Numbered from the stretch's first letter, positions 17,356-26,130 are shown. The stretch: DNA of 64,000 nt from Bordetella sp. H567 (GCF_001704295.1 NZ_CP012334.1:3360084-3424083), one strand, 5' to 3'. The notes: generated by a model from the sequence alone, not told the origin. Program-made: numbers and translations.

Positions 17356-18336
17356 ATGTCACCCACAACAACGTTCGCAAGAATTCCGGTCACCGTGATT
17401 TCCGGCTTCCTGGGTGCGGGCAAGACCACGCTCGTCAATCATCTGATGCAGCAGTGCCCCACCGAGCAAATCGCTGTCATCGTGAACGAGTTTGGCGAGG
17501 TTGGCATCGACGGTCAGCTGATCGTGGCCGACGACAACCCGCTGATCGAGATCAACAACGGTTGCGTCTGTTGCACCGTACGCAAAGATCTCGCCGTTGC
17601 CGTGCGAGAACTGCTGCGGCCCGGGGGCCGGGAGCTCGACCGGATCGTGATCGAGACCTCGGGCCTGGCCGATCCTGCGCCGGTGCTGCAAACCTTCCTG
17701 GCCGACCCCGACCTGATACAGCAGGTCGAACTCGAGTCGGTCATCGCGGTGGTCGACGCATTGCACGTGCATCTGCATCTCGATGACGAAATCGTGCGCG
17801 AGCAGATCGCCTTCGCCGACGCGATCGTGCTTAACAAGGTCTCGTCGATGGGGCCAGTGGCGCTGGCGGACCTGGAAGCGCGACTGCTGCAGCTCAATCC
17901 TGCCGCGCACCTCGAAAGGACCGACTATGCGCAAGTAGCGGCACAGTCATTATTCGGGATACGCCGCTTTTCCCTGCCAAATGTGCTGGCCATCGAACCC
18001 GATCTGCTCGATGGCGGCGAACACGACCACGAGCACGACGAATCGATTCAGGCCCTCTGCGTGGATGTGGCCGATCCCCTCGATGCCGAGCGCTTCAACC
18101 GCTGGATGAACCAGTTAGTCCAACGTGCAGGTGCCGACCTGATGCGAACCAAGGGCGTACTGAACATGCGGTCCGAAGCACGTCAATTCCATTTCCATAG
18201 CGTGCATATGTTGCTCGACGCCAGGCCGGGACGGCGCTGGCGCGATGACGAGATACGCGACAGCAAGCTGGTATTCATCGGCCGCCGGCTCGATGGAGAC
18301 GCACTGCGCATCGGATTGCGGAACTGCATTGCCTGA
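17356..18336 (+). CDS. CobW/COG0523 GTPase, probable cobalt metallochaperone for nitrile hydratase
   Basis: A 326-residue COG0523 (CobW/P47K) G3E GTPase: Walker A GFLGAGKT (17-24), the metal-binding CxCC motif Cys70-Val-Cys72-Cys73, Walker B/ETSG at about 100, and a His/Asp/Glu stretch GEHDHEHDE (221-229). The base-specificity motif reads NKVS (160-163) rather than NKxD. Proteins of this group load metal into enzymes, and homologues accompany nitrile hydratases. It opens the operon and is followed by the DUF1097 gene at 39 bp. Confidence 0.88.
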   Translation: MSPTTTFARIPVTVISGFLGAGKTTLVNHLMQQCPTEQIAVIVNEFGEVGIDGQLIVADDNPLIEINNGCVCCTVRKDLAVAVRELLRPGGRELDRIVIETSGLADPAPVLQTFLADPDLIQQVELESVIAVVDALHVHLHLDDEIVREQIAFADAIVLNKVSSMGPVALADLEARLLQLNPAAHLERTDYAQVAAQSLFGIRRFSLPNVLAIEPDLLDGGEHDHEHDESIQALCVDVADPLDAERFNRWMNQLVQRAGADLMRTKGVLNMRSEARQFHFHSVHMLLDARPGRRWRDDEIRDSKLVFIGRRLDGDALRIGLRNCIA

Positions 18337-18375
18337 AAACAATATTTTTTACTTCAATCATCCAAGGGGAATTCG

Positions 18376-18876
18376 ATGAAATCCAAAGAAGCCTACACCG
18401 TCAGCATCGGCGTTCTTGCCGTCGCCGACACCTACCTGACCGCGACGATCCTGCCCTTGCCGGTCTGGGTCACCTTTATCGCCTGGGCATCATTTTTCAT
18501 CCTGGGCGGTGGCACCAAGGGACTTTTCCAAAGCATCGTGTCTAACCTGATCGGCGTGGCCATCAGTTCGCTCACGCTGCTGGCGATCGCGTCGGGCGGT
18601 AGCTCGCCCATCGTCGTCGCGATTGCGGTGGGCATCGGCAGCGCGTTGATGGTGCAGGCTTCGAAGTTCGCCACGATCAGCGTATTGCCCGCCATCGTGT
18701 GGGGCTTTGCCTCGACAGTGGCCACGAGCGTGGCGACCGCACAGCCGATCACGATGCCGGCACTTAATAACCCCGGGCTCGTTGCTGCGGCTTCGCTGGT
18801 GCTCGGCGGTCTGTTCGGCTTCGTGTCCGAAGCGCTCGGAGAGGCGCTGACCGCCAAGGACACGCAGTTGGCCTGA
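18376..18876 (+). CDS. DUF1097 membrane protein
   Basis: A 166-residue inner-membrane protein with about five hydrophobic segments, matching the DUF1097 pattern (WVTFIAWASFFILGGG, AGLFG-like end). Its function is unknown. It lies between the CobW GTPase and the nitrile hydratase beta gene with short gaps (39 and 24 bp), so it is very likely part of the same transcript. A role in nitrile or amide permeation or metal handling is a guess from position only. Confidence 0.75.
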   Translation: MKSKEAYTVSIGVLAVADTYLTATILPLPVWVTFIAWASFFILGGGTKGLFQSIVSNLIGVAISSLTLLAIASGGSSPIVVAIAVGIGSALMVQASKFATISVLPAIVWGFASTVATSVATAQPITMPALNNPGLVAAASLVLGGLFGFVSEALGEALTAKDTQLA

Positions 18877-18900
18877 ACCATACAACGAAGGAAAGCCATC

Positions 18901-19650
18901 ATGAAACTTCAACATTCGCTGGGCGGCCTGGAGAACCTGGGCCCCGTCAACGTCGAGCCGCGCGTCTTCGTACAGGATTGGGAAAAGCGCATTTTCGGTA
19001 TCCACACCGTGATGATGGCGGAGAGCGCGCACCTGTCAGGTGCGCTACACCGGTACCCGGTGGACATGCTTCCGACCGCCTTCAAGGAAACCTGGACCTG
19101 GGCCTCGCTGCGTACCGGTGCCGAGAGCATGCAGCCCTTCGATTACTTCAAGTTCCGCTATTACGAGAAATGGCTGATGGGCATCAGCCAGTTCTTCATC
19201 GACAAGGGGTATGTCACGGCCGAGGAGATGGCACAAGAGGCCTCGTTCTACCACGACCAGCCCGATGCGCCGCTGCCGGACCTGCCGAGCAAGCCGATTC
19301 GGGACCAGGTCATCGACTATCTGATGCGGGGCGATTCACCACTGCGCAGTCAATCATCGCCACCGCGGTTCGTGCCCGGCCAAACCGTGACCGTGGCCGA
19401 TCCCTTGGCCGCGGACCACACGCGCCTGCCCGGCTACTTGCGCAACAAGAAGGGAACGGTCGACGAGGTCTATCCGGACGCATTCGAGTATTTCTGCTCG
19501 ACAGGGCCGGATGGCCTGGATGGGCCGATGCCCGTCTACCGTGTCGCCTTCGACGCGGCTGACATCTGGGGAGCCAGCATGTGCGAACCCAACACCACCA
19601 TCTACGCGGATCTGTTCGAAGTCTACGTACTTCCCGGCGACCAGTCCTGA
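18901..19650 (+). CDS. nthB: Nitrile hydratase subunit beta
   Basis: A 249-residue protein starting MKLQHSLGGLENLGPVNVE. It has the beta-subunit N-terminal helical part (FGIHTVMMAE, ETWTWASLR, YYEKWLMGISQFFIDKG) and the C-terminal SH3-like barrel (RNKKGTVDEVYPDAF, YRVAFDAADIWG, YADLFEVYV). It pairs with the alpha subunit to form the cytoplasmic enzyme that hydrates nitriles to amides. Beta precedes alpha, as in many cobalt-type operons. Confidence 0.95.
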   Translation: MKLQHSLGGLENLGPVNVEPRVFVQDWEKRIFGIHTVMMAESAHLSGALHRYPVDMLPTAFKETWTWASLRTGAESMQPFDYFKFRYYEKWLMGISQFFIDKGYVTAEEMAQEASFYHDQPDAPLPDLPSKPIRDQVIDYLMRGDSPLRSQSSPPRFVPGQTVTVADPLAADHTRLPGYLRNKKGTVDEVYPDAFEYFCSTGPDGLDGPMPVYRVAFDAADIWGASMCEPNTTIYADLFEVYVLPGDQS

Positions 19651-19671
19651 AGACAAAAGAGGATTTCCATC

Positions 19672-20298
19672 ATGAGCGACATGTTCAACTACGAAGAAGA
19701 CCGCGAGGCCAAGAGTGCCGCCAAAGTGCGAGCATTGGAAGCGCTGTTGATAAAAAAAGGCGTGATCGGCAGTGACTCGGTCGATGCCGTGTTGTCGCAT
19801 TTCGAGAACGTGGCCGGTCCCTTCAACGGCGCGCGTATCGTCGCCCGAGCCTGGGTCGATCCCGAATATAAACGCCGCTTGATCGAAAACACACCGAAGG
19901 CCATCGCCGAACTTGATGTCGCGCGAGGCATGACCGGAGCCGAAGGCGAACACATGGCCGCCGTGGCTAACGGCCCGGGTGTGCACAACCTGATCATTTG
20001 CACGCTGTGCTCTTGCTACCCGTGGCCTGTGCTGGGCTTGCCGCCGTACTGGTACAAGGATCCGGTTTTCCGCGCGCGCGGCGTGCGCGAACCACGCGCG
20101 GTGTTGCGCGAATTCGGCGTGCCTATCGATGAAGCCACGGAGGTCAAGGTCTGGGACAGCAGCGCGCAAATCCGCTGGTTCGTCGTGCCGGAACGCCCCG
20201 CCAACACGGATGGCATGACCGAAGAAGAGCTTGCCGCCCTTGTCACGCCAGAGGCAATGATGGGCGTGGCGCTGGTGCCCGCGCCAACGGCGCCCTGA
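19672..20298 (+). CDS. nthA: Nitrile hydratase subunit alpha, cobalt type
   Basis: A 208-residue catalytic subunit. The metal-claw motif is Cys110-Thr-Leu-Cys113-Ser-Cys115-Tyr. Thr and Tyr at the variable positions are the cobalt-type signature (iron enzymes have Ser and Thr). Cys113 and Cys115 are the residues oxidised to sulfinate and sulfenate in the family. The cobalt call agrees with the CobW-like chaperone and Ni/Co permease in the same operon. The start follows beta by 21 bp. Confidence 0.96.
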   Translation: MSDMFNYEEDREAKSAAKVRALEALLIKKGVIGSDSVDAVLSHFENVAGPFNGARIVARAWVDPEYKRRLIENTPKAIAELDVARGMTGAEGEHMAAVANGPGVHNLIICTLCSCYPWPVLGLPPYWYKDPVFRARGVREPRAVLREFGVPIDEATEVKVWDSSAQIRWFVVPERPANTDGMTEEELAALVTPEAMMGVALVPAPTAP

Positions 20299-20312
20299 AG
20301 GAGGAACGCGCC

Positions 20313-20645
20313 ATGTTCACCCGTTTCGAGGAATTCGCCGCGGCCCAGATGCTGGGCCAACCCGACTCCCCGCCGCGCAGCCTTGGCAAGCTGCACTTCA
20401 GCAAGGAATGGCAACGAACGCTGTTCGGCCTAACGCTGGCGTTGTCAAAAGAAGGTCACTTCGAATGGGAAGACTTTCGCCGCAATCTGATCGCGGCGAT
20501 TGGCGACTGGGAGCAACTGGACTGCGAGAGCCAGCCTCCGTGGGACTACTACGAGCGTTTCCTGCTCGCGCTGATACAGGTGCTCGATCAACACCAAGTA
20601 CTGAGTCCCGCTGATATCGAACGGCAGATGCATCATGACGTCTGA
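20313..20645 (+). CDS. Nitrile hydratase accessory protein (beta-subunit-like activator)
   Basis: A 110-residue protein resembling the N-terminal part of the beta subunit (FSKEWQRTLFGLTLALSKEG, WDYYERFLLALIQVL). Such small beta-like proteins act as self-subunit-swapping maturation factors that deliver cobalt-loaded alpha subunit. GGAGG at 20299-20303 precedes ATG 20313. Its 3' end overlaps the transporter start by 11 bp, so the two are translationally coupled. Confidence 0.85.
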   Translation: MFTRFEEFAAAQMLGQPDSPPRSLGKLHFSKEWQRTLFGLTLALSKEGHFEWEDFRRNLIAAIGDWEQLDCESQPPWDYYERFLLALIQVLDQHQVLSPADIERQMHHDV

Positions 20646-21447
20646 ACTGGTTTCCCTCTCGGGCCTCTTGCTGATGTTCGTACTCGGCCTGCGCCATGGT
20701 CTGGACCCGGACCATATCGCCTGCATCGATGGCCTGACCTGGCGCGCGCTCAACCATTCGCACCGGCATGCGCCTTCGATCGGCACGCTGTTCGCGCTCG
20801 GGCACGGATTGTTGGTCACGATGATCGCCGTCGTGGTCAGCCGAGTCACGCTGCATGTCGATCCGCCGCCATTCGCAATACGGATCTTCGAGTGGGTGCC
20901 GACCGCGCTACTGATCCTGGTCGGCACACTGAATCTTCGGCTGCTACTGCGCGGCGGCGAGGCGTACGCGCCGATGGGCTGGAAGATGGGACTCATACCG
21001 GAGCGCCTGCGCCGGCACACCAGCGCTTGGTCGGTGGTGCTGATTGGCGTGTTATTCGCTACTGTGTTCGATACCGCCACGCAGGCTGCCGCCTGGGGAT
21101 ACGTTGCGAGCAACAAGGGCGGCGGAAGTGGCGCCGCGTTGTTGGCGGGACTGGTATTCACTGCCGGGATGATGGTGACGGACACGTTGGACGGACGCAT
21201 CGTCTGCCGCATCGGCCGCGGTACCCATGGCGTCGCCGCGGCACGCCGCGTGCGCCGCACGCTGGGCTGGCTGATCGTGGCGATTTCCTATGGCGTTGCC
21301 TTCTACAACATCACCAAGGCTTGGATGCCACGGATCGAACTCGACGACCTGGCGTTCTCGCTTACCGGCAGCGCGCTGGTGATGCTGATGTTCGCCATCT
21401 GGGGCTGGAGCGCTCGGCAGAACAAGCTTTCGCAACAGAAATACTGA
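20635..21447 (+). CDS. Nickel/cobalt transporter, NiCoT (HoxN/NixA/NhlF) family
   Basis: A 270-residue polytopic membrane protein with the NiCoT signature HX4DH (His21 to Asp26-His27 in RHGLDPDHI), the LGHGLLV motif and the FDTATQ motif in a later helix. The family imports Ni2+ or Co2+; next to a cobalt-type nitrile hydratase it matches NhlF in role. It closes the operon and is convergent with a GlxA regulator 27 bp downstream. Confidence 0.9.
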   Translation: MTSELVSLSGLLLMFVLGLRHGLDPDHIACIDGLTWRALNHSHRHAPSIGTLFALGHGLLVTMIAVVVSRVTLHVDPPPFAIRIFEWVPTALLILVGTLNLRLLLRGGEAYAPMGWKMGLIPERLRRHTSAWSVVLIGVLFATVFDTATQAAAWGYVASNKGGGSGAALLAGLVFTAGMMVTDTLDGRIVCRIGRGTHGVAAARRVRRTLGWLIVAISYGVAFYNITKAWMPRIELDDLAFSLTGSALVMLMFAIWGWSARQNKLSQQKY

Positions 21448-21473
21448 ACGCCTCGGCGCGCCAACATGCCGCG

Positions 21474-22493
21474 CTATGACGAAGGCGACGTGGCATGAGC
21501 CTCAACTGAGGTCACGTCGTCCGGACGGTCACCCGAACGAAACCGCTGACGGTATTGTGCGGGGGTCAATTGCAAGCGGCGCAGGAATACCCGGCGCAAC
21601 TGCGACGCATCGTCCAAGCCGCATCGGGCAGCCACCTGGCCAAGCTCCAGATTCGTCGTCTCCAGCAAGCGGCGGGCAGCATCCACACGTGCGTTCTCCA
21701 GAAAGGTCATCGGGCTGATGCCGCATTCCCGCACGAACAACCGGGACAGATGCCGCGGACTCACACCCGCATGCTGGGCAATGGAGTCCGCCGAATGATC
21801 GTCGGCAAGGTTTTGGAGCAAGAATCGCTGAATGGCGTCGACCTCCGAGTGTGCGGACGCCTGCGTCTCCAGCAGCGGGCTGAACTGTGACTGGCTACCA
21901 TCGCGGCGTAGATACACGATCAGATACTTCGCCACGGCAAGCGCCATGGGACGATCAATGTCCTCCTCGACCAGCACCAGCGCCAGGTCTATGCCGGCGG
22001 TGACACCTGCTGTGCTGTAGAGGTTCCCGTCTTTGACGTAAAGGCGGTCCGGATGCACGATGGCCGATGGAAACCGGCGGGCAAGCTCCGAGGCATCCAT
22101 CCAGTGTGTCGTGACTGTTCTGCCTGGCAGCAGGCCAGCCGCCCCCAACGCGAATATACCGTTGCAGATAGAGGCGAGACGGCGGCATTGGCGCGATTGT
22201 TGAGCCAGCCAGTCGCTCAGCGTCGTATCTTCCAGTACATCGAACACGCCGATGCCGCCAGCGACGATGACCGTATCGAAGTACGGACAAGGATCGAAGA
22301 TGGTGCGATCCGGCACGATTGAAATACCGCAGGACGACTTGATGGCCGATCGTGTGCTTCCGATGACCATCAATTGATACTCCACCGCTCCCGCCGACAG
22401 AACGCGAACTTCGCCGAACGCATCCGAAGGGCCAGCCACATCCAGCAGCTGGAAACCGGGAAAGACGACCAACGCTACACTAATCCGCCGCAT
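21474..22493 (-). CDS. GlxA-family regulator (DJ-1/PfpI plus AraC)
   Basis: A 339-residue protein: a DJ-1/PfpI-like domain (about residues 1-185; VVFPGFQLLDVAGP, IVAGG, SICNGIFALGAAG with the elbow Cys) and a C-terminal AraC helix-turn-helix pair (DSIAQHAGVSPRHLSRLF; LGQVAARCGLDDASQLRRVF). It is convergent with the nitrile hydratase operon and may be its activator, though position alone cannot prove this. Confidence 0.88.
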   Translation of the reverse strand: MRRISVALVVFPGFQLLDVAGPSDAFGEVRVLSAGAVEYQLMVIGSTRSAIKSSCGISIVPDRTIFDPCPYFDTVIVAGGIGVFDVLEDTTLSDWLAQQSRQCRRLASICNGIFALGAAGLLPGRTVTTHWMDASELARRFPSAIVHPDRLYVKDGNLYSTAGVTAGIDLALVLVEEDIDRPMALAVAKYLIVYLRRDGSQSQFSPLLETQASAHSEVDAIQRFLLQNLADDHSADSIAQHAGVSPRHLSRLFVRECGISPMTFLENARVDAARRLLETTNLELGQVAARCGLDDASQLRRVFLRRLQLTPAQYRQRFRSGDRPDDVTSVEAHATSPSS

Positions 22494-22515
22494 GTTGCCT
22501 TCGCTGTTGTCCGGA

Positions 22516-22743
22516 TCAAGAGGAGAGCGCGTCGTGGCGGTTCTGCGCCGCCGCGATCACCCGCGCGTCGGTACCACGCGCTCCGATAACCGATAAACCG
22601 ACTGGCGCGCCGTCGATGATGCACCATGGAAAGCTTATCCGCAACGGATGGGCCAGCATCAGCTTGCGCATGTTCCGGCGAGACACACCTACGATTTCGG
22701 CGAGGTCGGTCAAGCCTGCAGAATTCGGTGATACCTCGCTTCG
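22516..22743 (-). pseudogene. Remnant: short HTH segment joined to an amidase-like C-terminus
   Basis: One open frame reads through this gap on the minus strand. Its 3' half, FPWCIIDGAPVGLSVIGARG and onward to AAAQ, matches from memory the C-terminal signature of amidase-signature enzymes (GxPVGLSxIGxxGxD). Its 5' half (LTDLAEIVGVSRRNMRKLM) reads like a small helix-turn-helix. No amidase catalytic core (GGSSGG, Ser-Ser-Lys) is present. A nitrile hydratase normally feeds an amidase, so this may be the stump of one lost by deletion. It could still be a small gene of its own. Confidence 0.45.
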
Positions 22744-22744
22744 C

Positions 22745-23344
22745 TCATCTGTCGAACTTGACCAAGTCCTTGAAGATCAGGTGACCCCAGCTTTTCCCGC
22801 GCGCATGCACAAGCAGCCCCCCTTCAGAAAGCGCGCCGAGTTGGATGGGCGCGAATCCGAGGTCTTCCGCAAGCGCACCCATCTCCGCCGCAGCGCCGTC
22901 ATCGTCGCTCGCCAGGAACACGACCCTCCTGCCACCGTGTACGGCCGGGTCCTGGTCAAGGACGGCAGCGACCAGATGGTTGAAGCCTTTCACCAGCCTG
23001 GCTCCGGTAAACACCTTCGCGATGAAAGCAGAGGACGGGAGACCGTCCAGTTCCTCAAGCGGGGCCTGCGTGTTCATCGCGTCGATGACGGTCTTCCCCT
23101 TCCAGTCGGGCAGCGCTATCGCAACCTCCGGGTGCGACTCGAAACGGACAGCCAGAAAGATGATGTCCGCCTTGACGGCTTCCGCCAGGGTCTTGGGAAT
23201 GATCGTGGAACCGATCGCGGCCGCATCGGCTGCAAAGGTTTCCGGGTCGCGCGTGGTCGCAACGGCCACTTCGATGCCGTTCCGGGCGAACGCCTTGGCA
23301 AGTGCGTGGCCGATCTTGCCGAAGCCAATGATTGCGTAATTCAT
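22745..23344 (-). CDS. NAD(P)-binding oxidoreductase, F420-reductase/NPD-like
   Basis: A 199-residue Rossmann protein with the dinucleotide loop GFGKIGHALA at residues 7-16, then ATTRDPE, FLAVRFESHPEV and VIDAMNTQ. This is the NADPH-dependent F420 reductase-like/ProC-like fold widely found in bacteria without F420. It lies downstream of the SDR gene (82-bp gap) and is probably in the same TetR-controlled unit. Confidence 0.82.
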   Translation of the reverse strand: MNYAIIGFGKIGHALAKAFARNGIEVAVATTRDPETFAADAAAIGSTIIPKTLAEAVKADIIFLAVRFESHPEVAIALPDWKGKTVIDAMNTQAPLEELDGLPSSAFIAKVFTGARLVKGFNHLVAAVLDQDPAVHGGRRVVFLASDDDGAAAEMGALAEDLGFAPIQLGALSEGGLLVHARGKSWGHLIFKDLVKFDR

Positions 23345-23426
23345 ATGTTTCTCCTTCGTTTCTCGGCGCGGTCAGAGCGTGTAACCGCCGCTCGCTTCAA
23401 TCGATTGTGTCAATTGATTTTTCTCC

Positions 23427-24161
23427 TCAGAGTTGTGCCAAGCCACCGTCGACGGCAACCTCGCTGGCGGTCATGAAGCTGCTGTCCGACGACGCAAGAA
23501 AGGCTGCGACCGCCCCGATCTCCGCCGGATCGGCCATACGCTGGAGCGGCGTCATCGCACCGTAGGCCTTCTGGCCCTCTTCCCCCAGCGCCTGCTTGGC
23601 GAGTTCCGTGGCCGTCGCCCCAGGCGACAGCACATTTACCCGGATGCCGGTGCCCTTCAGGTCCTCCGCCCAAGTCCGGGCGAGGTTGCGCACCGCGGCT
23701 TTGCTCGCGCTGTAGGCCGTGAATCCTGGAGCTCCCGTGGTGCCGGCGCTCGATCCGGTCAGGATGATGGAACCGCCTGGACCCATCAGCGGGAGTGCCT
23801 TCTGGACCGTAAAGATCGTCCCCTTCACATTGGTGTCGAAGGTGTCGTCAATGTGCTCGGCAGTGATCTGGCCAAGTGGAAGCGGGCTTCCCGCCCCGGC
23901 GTTGGCGAAGACGATGTCGAGGGATCCGCGCTCGGCCTTCACCGCCGCGTAGAGTCGGTCGAGGTGAGCCAGCTCGGAGACGGAGCCCTTCACAGCTCGG
24001 CCATTGGGCCCGAGGGCCGTGACAGCGGCATCGAGCGCCTCCTGCCGACGGCCGAAGATGAAGACGAACGCGCCTTCCTCGATGAAGCGCTTTGCCGCGG
24101 CGAGGCCGATGCCCGTCGCGCCGCCAGTGATGACGGCGGTCTTTCCATTCAGTCTGTTCAT
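23427..24161 (-). CDS. Short-chain dehydrogenase/reductase (SDR)
   Basis: A 244-residue classical SDR: cofactor loop GGATGIG (13-19), NAG at about 91 (FANAGAG), catalytic Ser in TGSSAGT and the YSASK active-site motif, with the C-terminal VDGGLAQL. It acts on an alcohol or ketone; the substrate is unknown. ATG 24159-24161 is chosen by family alignment. It is divergent from a TetR regulator, with two tandem operators in the 123-bp gap. Confidence 0.88.
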   Translation of the reverse strand: MNRLNGKTAVITGGATGIGLAAAKRFIEEGAFVFIFGRRQEALDAAVTALGPNGRAVKGSVSELAHLDRLYAAVKAERGSLDIVFANAGAGSPLPLGQITAEHIDDTFDTNVKGTIFTVQKALPLMGPGGSIILTGSSAGTTGAPGFTAYSASKAAVRNLARTWAEDLKGTGIRVNVLSPGATATELAKQALGEEGQKAYGAMTPLQRMADPAEIGAVAAFLASSDSSFMTASEVAVDGGLAQL

Positions 24162-24225
24162 GTCATGGGCTCTTTCGTTGGAGTTGCGCGGAAGCTGGAG
24201 AAATGCCGTATGGCGCGGTATTATG

Positions 24226-24268
24226 TGGATCACCGATCCAGATAAGGACTATATGGATCACTGATCCA
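24226..24268. promoter_or_regulatory. Two tandem TetR-type operators
   Basis: TGGATCACCGATCCA (24226-24240) and TGGATCACTGATCCA (24254-24268) are both perfect 6-bp-arm inverted repeats (TGGATC/GATCCA, 3-bp spacer), 28 bp apart. They differ at one base in the spacer. They lie immediately before the TetR start codon at 24285 and upstream of the SDR gene, so they are very probably the TetR binding sites for auto- and cross-regulation. Confidence 0.8.
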
Positions 24269-24284
24269 CTTGTCAAGACAACCC

Positions 24285-24875
24285 ATGCGAGCCGACGCCC
24301 AAAAAAATCGCAGCCAAATCCTCACGGTCGCGCGTGAAGTCGTCGCCGAGCATGGCGCCGAGGCGTCGATGCGCGATATCGCCCGCCGCGCCGGTGTAGG
24401 CCTGGCCACGCTGCTTCGTCATTTCCCGACACGAGAAGCCTTGTTCGAGGCCTTGCTGTGTACCCATCTGGACACACTGACCCAGAAGGCGGACGCACTC
24501 GAAACCTCGGCTTCGGCTGACGAAGCACTTCTCACCTGGTTTCGGGAATTGGTGGTGTTCACCCAAAGCTACAGGGGCGTTGTCGCCATGATGGCGGCCG
24601 CCCACACCAACCCGGACTCCGCGCTTTACGGTTCATGCGCCGCGGTGCACTCGGCAGGCGCGCGGCTGCTGCTGCGCGCCCAAGACGAAGGAACGGCACG
24701 CGCCGACATGACGGGGGACGACCTGTTCGCCCTGATAACGGCGCTGGGCTGGGTGGTTGACCAACCCTCATTCGCGTCGCGGGCGGATCATCTCGTTCAC
24801 CTCATTACGAGCGCCATCCTGACAAGTCGACCTCGCAGCGATGCCAAGAGGGCGAAGTCACGGAGCGCAACGTAG
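24285..24875 (+). CDS. TetR-family transcriptional regulator
   Basis: A 196-residue protein with an N-terminal TetR helix-turn-helix (RSQILTVAREVVAEHGAEAS; IARRAGVGLATLLRHFPTREALF) and a helical ligand domain. ATG 24285 lies 16 bp after the second operator; an in-frame TTG at 24270 is less likely. It is divergent from the SDR/oxidoreductase genes and predicted to repress them and itself. Confidence 0.87.
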   Translation: MRADAQKNRSQILTVAREVVAEHGAEASMRDIARRAGVGLATLLRHFPTREALFEALLCTHLDTLTQKADALETSASADEALLTWFRELVVFTQSYRGVVAMMAAAHTNPDSALYGSCAAVHSAGARLLLRAQDEGTARADMTGDDLFALITALGWVVDQPSFASRADHLVHLITSAILTSRPRSDAKRAKSRSAT

Positions 24876-25067
24876 TGCTGTTTGCATGGCGTGGGGTGGC
24901 GTCGGTAAGCGGTAAGCCGACCCCATGACAGCATGCTCAATCAGCGCGAGAAACCCATGCCATCATCGAGCATCGCGTAGCGTCGCCAGCAGGTTGCGCG
25001 CGAGAACGAAGGACACGATCGCACTCCCTCCACAGCAGTCATCGCGCGATTGCCCTCACACCGCCGT

Positions 25068-26027
25068 TCAAGCACTCGCGTTCGACCGGACACTTTCGCG
25101 AAACGATGCGATAGTCTCGTCTGCTGCGCTCAGTTTGCGGCTGGCAAAGACGATCGGTGCGGCTGTAATCTTCGCCGGCAATGGCAGCAAGGCCACCATC
25201 TCCCGAAATTTATTGGCCTCCCGTCTGGGTACGACCGCCAAAAGATTAGTGGTCGCGACGATATGGATGGCATACATGAAGTTTTCGCATTCCACAGACG
25301 CCTGTGGCATCCGGTATCCCGCGGCGCTGAATCCATCGGACAGAACCCGATGTACAAAACCCTCGGAGGGCGGCCTCAACCAGCGCTCTTGCGCCATGGC
25401 CCGCCACGTTACGCGGCGCGCATTGGCCAGCGCGTGGTGCCGGCCGACGATCAGACATTGGGGTTCATCGTAGAGCACCTCGACGTCGAGCCCCGGCAAC
25501 AGCCCTCTGATCGTTTCATAGCCTTCTCCTTGCATCTGGCTTTGCGGCAATCGAGCAATGACGCAATCCAGATCGCCATCAGCGAGTCTTTGAAATAGCT
25601 CGAAGCTGGTGCCGGGCCGGACCTTGATCACCGTGTTGGGTTGATCGTGCTCCAGCGCTCCGATGACCCGGGCTAGCAGCTCGACGATAACTACGGGCAG
25701 GGCACCCACGACTATGGTGCGCCGTGGCGACTCTGACGCTATTTCGTGTTCGGCGGTTGTTAATTCGCGCAGTATCGCCTTGCTGCTCCGATACAGCACT
25801 TGCGCCCGATGATTTGCAGTCATCCCCCGTGCCGATCGAATGAATAGCGGTCCGCCGAACACAGCCTCCAGCTCATTGATCATGCGGCTGGCGCCTGGCT
25901 GCGAGAGATACAGCTTCGCCGCGGCGCGCCTGACGCTCCCATGGTCCATGATCGCGGCCAGGAGGGACAGGTGTCGGATCTGCAGCTTGCCGATACTGCC
26001 GCGAAGCTTATCGAGTTCGTGATTCAT
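25068..26027 (-). CDS. LysR-family transcriptional regulator
   Basis: A 319-residue LysR protein with the helix-turn-helix at about residues 15-75 (GSVRRAAAKLYLSQPGASRMI) and a substrate-binding-like effector domain. The start is ATG 26025-26027. It is divergent from the Bug protein/sulfatase operon across 103 bp and is the likely regulator of it. It is similar to the CbsR/GbpR-type LysR proteins that control uptake loci. Confidence 0.87.
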   Translation of the reverse strand: MNHELDKLRGSIGKLQIRHLSLLAAIMDHGSVRRAAAKLYLSQPGASRMINELEAVFGGPLFIRSARGMTANHRAQVLYRSSKAILRELTTAEHEIASESPRRTIVVGALPVVIVELLARVIGALEHDQPNTVIKVRPGTSFELFQRLADGDLDCVIARLPQSQMQGEGYETIRGLLPGLDVEVLYDEPQCLIVGRHHALANARRVTWRAMAQERWLRPPSEGFVHRVLSDGFSAAGYRMPQASVECENFMYAIHIVATTNLLAVVPRREANKFREMVALLPLPAKITAAPIVFASRKLSAADETIASFRESVRSNASA

Positions 26028-26130
26028 GACGGGAGCGTCCCTGTGATTCAAAAGGTGGATCACCCTATGCGGATTTGATCGCTATTCAGTATATGCCCCG
26101 GCTCCTAGAATGCCTGCATGGAGACGAAGA

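Noticed and set aside
24901-24921. GTCGG/CCGAC inverted repeat after the TetR gene, as a terminator
   Set aside because: The arms are only 5 bp, the loop is 11 bases and no T-tract follows.
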